In this document: in pieces, positions 5,953-9,047 of the stretch | Layout: each line of letters starts with the position of its first letter | Numbering within the stretch: the first letter of the stretch is position 1 | Origin: Savagea sp. | Lineage (GTDB): Bacteria; Bacillota; Bacilli; Bacillales_A; Planococcaceae | Length of the DNA: 9,047 bases | NCBI GenBank assembly: GCA_030152585.1 | Contig: JASLJC010000077.1 | Span: 1-9,047, forward strand | Direction of reading: 5' to 3' | Notes under the pieces: model-generated | What the model saw: the letters and a program-made list of their open reading frames with translations, nothing else | What the model was told of the DNA's origin: nothing | Database searches by the model: none | Position numbers and translations under genes: made by a program

Positions 5953-7979
5953 ACGTCTATCACTCCGACACTTTGTACTTCAATTGATGCTTCTAATTCA
6001 TTATAAGACAAAATTGGAATTTGTGGGAAATAACGTTCTGTAATTTGGCGAACGTACATCCGAACAGCTGGTGAACATAAAACGACAGGTGTTTGATCCA
6101 TTAAAGCGACCCGTTCAATTTCACTCGCAAATGACTCTAATATTTCTTGTGATTGTTGCGGTGGTAACGCTAAGAAATTACCATGTTCTGTCGATTGAAT
6201 ATGCTCTGTAATTAATTCTTCAATATTATTTGAAATCGTCAATACTTGTAATGGACCTTCAGCAGGTGCATATTGTGTCGTAATTTGACGAGCTAATGCT
6301 TGACGTACATATTCCGTCAACAGTTCAATATCAGATGTAAACTGTGCATAATCTGCCAACGTTTCAAAAATTACGGGTAAATTACGAATCGAAACATTCT
6401 CAGATAAAAGACGAGCTAAAATCTTTTGAATTTCCCCAATCGATAATGGTGTCGGTGTCAACTCATCTACTAAAATTGGAGACGTTTCTTTCATATGATC
6501 AATCAGCTGTTTCGTTTCTTCTCGACCGAGTAAATCCGCAGCATGTGCGCGAATCATTTCTGTCAAGTGGGTAGAAACGACACTTGGCGGGTCTACAACA
6601 GTATAGCCTAATATTTCCGCTTCTTCACGCGTATCTTCTGTAATCCACTTGGCAGGAAGACCGAACGAAGGCTCAACAGTATCAATCCCTTCAATTCCAT
6701 CTTCTCCTCCAGGGCTCATTGCTAAGTAGTGATCCAGCAACAGTTCTCCTCGTGCCATCTCATCTCCTTTTATTTTAATACGATATTCATTCGGTTGTAA
6801 TTGAATGTTATCTCGTATACGGACGACGGGAATGACAAGACCTAACTCTAGCGCTAATTGACGACGAATCATAATGACACGATCGAGTAAATCACCGCCT
6901 TGTTCAGCATCTACAAGCGGAATAAGACCGTATCCAAACTCAAATTCAATCGGATCGACATTCAACAAGCTCACTACATTTTCTGGACTTTTCATATCAT
7001 CTACTTGTTCTTCTTCTTCTTCTTCGAGTAATTCTTCAGGATCTTCTTCTTCTTGACGATTCATCATCGTAGCGCCTGTAAATAATGCAGCAGCAATTGG
7101 AATCGTTAAAATGTTACTAATCGGTGTCGCTATGCCGAGTAAGAAAATCGTCGTTCCTGCAATGTATAACAACTTCGGTTGACCGAGTAGCTGTTGTGTA
7201 ATATCTGAACCTAAATTTCCTTCACTCGTTGCACGCGTCACGACAATACCTGTGGCTGTTGAGATTAATAATGCCGGGATTTGTGAAACGATACCATCCC
7301 CAACTGTCAAACGAGAAAATCGTTCTGCCGATTCAGCAAATGTTAAATCCATTTGAGCAACACCAATAATCATACCGACGAGCAAGTTAATAATAACAAT
7401 AATAATACCTGCAATTGCGTCACCTTTTACGAACTTTGTCGCTCCGTCCATCGCTCCATAAAAGTCTGCTTCATTACTTACTTTTTCACGACGCTCACGT
7501 GCTTCTACTTCTGAAATCATTCCGGCATTCAAATCAGCATCAATACTCATTTGTTTACCAGGCATTGCATCAAGTGTAAATCGTGCAGCTACTTCTGATA
7601 CACGTTCTGATCCTTTCGTAATAACGATAAACTGAATAATGACTAAAATAACGAATACGACAAGACCGACAACGACGTTTCCACCCGTTACGAATGTACC
7701 GAATGTATCAACGACGCCTCCTGCCTCTCCACGTGTCAAAATTGCACGTGTTGTCGAAACGTTTAACCCTAATCGGAATAGAGTGAGTAAAAGCAATAAG
7801 GTTGGGAATATAGAAAACTGCAACGCTTCTTGCATATTCATCGCAGTTAACAATACGAGCAACCCAAGGGTAATATTAATAATAATTAAAAAGCTAAGTA
7901 ACCATGACGGTAATGGAATGACAAGCATGACTACAATCATAATTACGGCTGCTAATACCCCGATATCCCTAAATTGCAC
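5949..7979 (-). CDS. flhA: FlhA, flagellar type III export-gate protein
   Basis: FlhA forms the large ring of the flagellar export gate; its membrane part uses the proton gradient and its cytoplasmic part docks export chaperones and substrates. The protein has 676 residues, close to B. subtilis FlhA. The hydrophobic N-terminal half (about 1-305) is consistent with eight membrane helices. Between them lies the conserved FHIPEP-family cytoplasmic loop at about 125-190, including AARFTLDAMPGKQMSIDADL and the GAMDGATKFVKGD stretch. An acidic linker at 309-328, with six consecutive Glu, joins the membrane half to the soluble C-terminal domain (about 330-676). The start is GTG, chosen because an AAGGAGG site lies 7 nt upstream and MQFRDIGVLAAV aligns with the usual FlhA beginning. 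The stop codon overlaps the flhF start as ATGA. No frameshift or lost motif is visible. Confidence 0.98.
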   Translation of the reverse strand: MQFRDIGVLAAVIMIVVMLVIPLPSWLLSFLIIINITLGLLVLLTAMNMQEALQFSIFPTLLLLLTLFRLGLNVSTTRAILTRGEAGGVVDTFGTFVTGGNVVVGLVVFVILVIIQFIVITKGSERVSEVAARFTLDAMPGKQMSIDADLNAGMISEVEARERREKVSNEADFYGAMDGATKFVKGDAIAGIIIVIINLLVGMIIGVAQMDLTFAESAERFSRLTVGDGIVSQIPALLISTATGIVVTRATSEGNLGSDITQQLLGQPKLLYIAGTTIFLLGIATPISNILTIPIAAALFTGATMMNRQEEEDPEELLEEEEEEQVDDMKSPENVVSLLNVDPIEFEFGYGLIPLVDAEQGGDLLDRVIMIRRQLALELGLVIPVVRIRDNIQLQPNEYRIKIKGDEMARGELLLDHYLAMSPGGEDGIEGIDTVEPSFGLPAKWITEDTREEAEILGYTVVDPPSVVSTHLTEMIRAHAADLLGREETKQLIDHMKETSPILVDELTPTPLSIGEIQKILARLLSENVSIRNLPVIFETLADYAQFTSDIELLTEYVRQALARQITTQYAPAEGPLQVLTISNNIEELITEHIQSTEHGNFLALPPQQSQEILESFASEIERVALMDQTPVVLCSPAVRMYVRQITERYFPQIPILSYNELEASIEVQSVGVIDV
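5959..5966 (-). promoter_or_regulatory. Shine-Dalgarno site for flhF inside flhA
   Basis: GGAGTGAT, close to the extended anti-Shine-Dalgarno complement GGAGGTGAT, lies 6 nt before the flhF ATG at 5952. It is embedded in the last codons of flhA, whose stop (TGA, 5951-5949) overlaps the flhF start. This arrangement suggests translational coupling. Confidence 0.75.
7008..7025 (-). repeat. (GAA)6 microsatellite encoding a Glu run in the FlhA linker
   Basis: Six perfect copies of TTC on the plus strand read as six GAA codons, residues E319-E324 of FlhA. A second, shorter run of TTC-like units sits at about 7042-7054 and encodes part of the EEEDP stretch. Together they form the acidic linker between the membrane and cytoplasmic halves. 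The repeat unit is three bases, so gain or loss of units would change linker length without shifting the frame. Confidence 0.9.
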
Positions 7980-7986
7980 GTCATCC

Positions 7987-7993
7987 CCTCCTT
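7987..7993 (-). promoter_or_regulatory. Shine-Dalgarno site for flhA (GTG start)
   Basis: AAGGAGG lies 7 nt upstream of the GTG at 7979-7977. It directly follows the flhB TAG and overlaps the second stop codon (TAA, 7994-7992). An ATG at 7984-7982 is out of frame with flhA, only a couple of bases from the site, and opens a reading frame of ten codons, so it is an unlikely start. The strong, well-spaced site supports the GTG as the true start. Confidence 0.85.
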
Positions 7994-7994
7994 A

Positions 7995-9047
7995 CTAATT
8001 TTTTCGTTTCATACGGTAAACGTACGCTAACACTTCAGCAACAGATTTAAAAAACTGTTCCGGCACTTCTTGATCAAGCTCTACATGATCATACATTGCT
8101 CGTGCTAGCGGACGATTTTCTACCATTATAATATCATGTTCTTTGGCAATCATTTTTATTTTTTGGGCAACAAAATCGACACCTTTTGCAACGACGATCG
8201 GTGCTTCCATCTCTTCTTCATCATACTTTAAAGCAATTGCGAAGTGCGTTGGGTTTGTAATGACGACGTCTGCTTCAGGTACTTCTTGCATCATACGTCT
8301 CGTTGCCATTTCTCTCTGTGTTTGGCGGATCCGTGATTTTATGAGCGGATCCCCTTCCATATTTTTATATTCATCTTTAATATCTTGCTTTGACATTCTT
8401 AAGTTTTTTTCATAGTCATACTTTTGATAAAAGTAATCGATGATTGAAATAAATAATAAAACAAATGATGCAACGATTCCCATTAATGCAACAAGACGAG
8501 CAATCGCAGCTAATGTTTCAGCAGGTGTTTTTAAAGATAACGCTAAAACATTAGATAAATTTGAATATACAATTAAAAAAGTTACAGAACCAATGAAAGT
8601 AATTTTTAAAACTGATTTTAATAATTCGACAATCGCTCGGATTGAAAAAATACGTTTTGCACCTTTAATAGGATCGATTTTTTTCAAATCAAATTTTAAA
8701 GGATGTGCGGTAAATAAAAAACCGATTTGTAATAAGTTCGCACTAACGGCAGCGACTACTGCAATTAACATAATCGGTAATACGATGATGCCCGCTTCTT
8801 GAAGCAGTTGAACATAAATGAGCATAATATCGTCTGCTTCATAATCTAACTTATGTATATATTGCGTAAAGGATTGATTAAAAAAATTGAAAATTCGATC
8901 ACGCATAAAACTACCTATGAAAAATAAAAATAAAAATACTGATAGTAAAACGAGGGCGCTCGTTACATCTTGACTTTTTAAAACTTGACCTTTCTTACGG
9001 GAATCTTGCCTTTTTTTCGGCGTTGCTTTCTCTGTTTTTTCACCTGC
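7995..9047 (-). CDS. flhB: FlhB, flagellar type III export-gate protein and substrate-specificity switch (5' end missing)
   Basis: FlhB is an inner-membrane component of the flagellar export gate. Its cytoplasmic domain switches export from rod/hook to filament substrates after cutting itself. The frame stays open to the window edge, so 350 residues are visible; the first ones read AGEKTEKATPKKR, close to the usual FlhB N-terminus, so only about ten residues are probably lost. An internal Met at 8906 is not the start, because the conserved N-terminal segment precedes it. Hydrophobic segments lie near visible residues 31-46, 85-108, 140-160 and 182-204, fitting four membrane helices. The conserved linker (MSKQDIKDEYKNMEGDPL) follows, then the autocleavage motif NPTH at visible residues 265-268. 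The gene ends in tandem stops TAG-TAA, 15 nt before flhA. Identification is by family recognition and neighbours; family length is about 360 residues. Confidence 0.97.
   Translation of the reverse strand, partial: AGEKTEKATPKKRQDSRKKGQVLKSQDVTSALVLLSVFLFLFFIGSFMRDRIFNFFNQSFTQYIHKLDYEADDIMLIYVQLLQEAGIIVLPIMLIAVVAAVSANLLQIGFLFTAHPLKFDLKKIDPIKGAKRIFSIRAIVELLKSVLKITFIGSVTFLIVYSNLSNVLALSLKTPAETLAAIARLVALMGIVASFVLLFISIIDYFYQKYDYEKNLRMSKQDIKDEYKNMEGDPLIKSRIRQTQREMATRRMMQEVPEADVVITNPTHFAIALKYDEEEMEAPIVVAKGVDFVAQKIKMIAKEHDIIMVENRPLARAMYDHVELDQEVPEQFFKSVAEVLAYVYRMKRKN
8244..8255 (-). other. NPTH autocleavage site of FlhB
   Basis: The four codons encode Asn-Pro-Thr-His within the context VVITNPTHFAIAL. 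In the FlhB/YscU family the peptide bond between Asn and Pro is cut by the protein itself, which separates the two halves of the cytoplasmic domain and allows the export-specificity switch. All four residues are intact, so the switch is predicted to work in the usual way. Confidence 0.93.

Noticed and set aside
5707..6006. Overlapping plus-strand open frames opposite flhF and the flhA end
   Set aside because: Several short frames in the same place with no family similarity; the minus-strand genes explain the sequence fully.
7639..7998. Plus-strand open frame of 119 codons opposite the start of flhA
   Set aside because: Antisense of the FlhA membrane helices; Thr/Asn/Ile-rich with no recognisable domain.
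8325..8352. Direct repeat GCGGATCC at 8325-8332 and 8345-8352
   Set aside because: Only 8 bases, inside a conserved flhB coding region; best explained by chance and codon content.
8440..8802. Plus-strand open frame of 120 codons opposite flhB
   Set aside because: It lies wholly within the conserved flhB frame, resembles no family I recognise, and follows from antisense reading of a hydrophobic, AT-rich gene.
7995..8906. flhB starting at the Met at 8906
   Set aside because: The frame continues upstream to the window edge with the conserved FlhB N-terminal segment (GEKTEKATPKK), so this Met is internal.
1..9047. Search for mobile elements, CRISPR arrays, tRNA/rRNA genes, riboswitches or an unknown system
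   Set aside because: The eight genes fill the window with gaps of 21 nt at most, and no repeat array, transposase or foreign gene is seen; this is a conserved motility operon.

Overview
This window is one uninterrupted stretch of a flagellar/chemotaxis (fla/che) operon. All genes are on the minus strand, so transcription runs from position 9047 towards position 1. In transcription order the genes are flhB (5' end cut off by the window edge), flhA, flhF, flhG, cheB, cheA, cheW and cheC (3' end cut off by the window edge). This is the gene order of the distal part of the 27-kb or so fla/che operon of Bacillus subtilis and related Bacillales. A low-GC Gram-positive member of Bacillales is therefore the best guess. 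Other support is the modest GC content (near 40 % by eye), strong purine-rich Shine-Dalgarno sites, the presence of CheC (absent from E. coli), and protein sequences that read like Bacillus-type family members. A Planococcaceae or Bacillaceae genus is plausible, but the sequence alone does not settle it.

Region by region: positions 7995-9047 and 5949-7979 encode FlhB and FlhA, the two export-gate proteins of the flagellar type III secretion apparatus with large cytoplasmic domains. Positions 4837-5952 and 3969-4844 encode the SRP-like GTPase FlhF and its MinD-like ATPase partner FlhG, which control where and how many flagella are assembled. Positions 282-3961 encode CheB, CheA and CheW, the receptor methylesterase, the histidine kinase and its receptor coupler. 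Positions 1-292 hold the first 97 codons of CheC, a CheY-P phosphatase.

Packing is very tight. Intergenic gaps are 15, 7, 14 and 21 nt, and three junctions overlap (flhA/flhF by 4 nt, flhF/flhG by 8 nt, cheW/cheC by 11 nt). No intergenic region is long enough to hold a promoter, an RNA gene or an obvious terminator, so the genes are probably co-transcribed from a promoter upstream of the window. Three start sites needed judgement: flhA starts at GTG, while for cheW and flhG an ATG downstream of the longest-ORF start fits its Shine-Dalgarno site better.

The key functional residues I could locate are intact: the FlhB NPTH self-cleavage site, the FlhF P-loop, the FlhG DQAxxLR activator motif and deviant Walker A, the CheB phospho-Asp and catalytic triad, the CheA phospho-His and ATP-binding boxes, and the first CheC phosphatase motif. 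I see no mobile element, CRISPR array, RNA gene, foreign insertion or undescribed system. What deserves a second look is small: low-complexity linkers with tandem repeats (CheA, FlhA), recurrent 7-base homopolymer tracts, a hairpin inside flhF, and the overlapping gene junctions.
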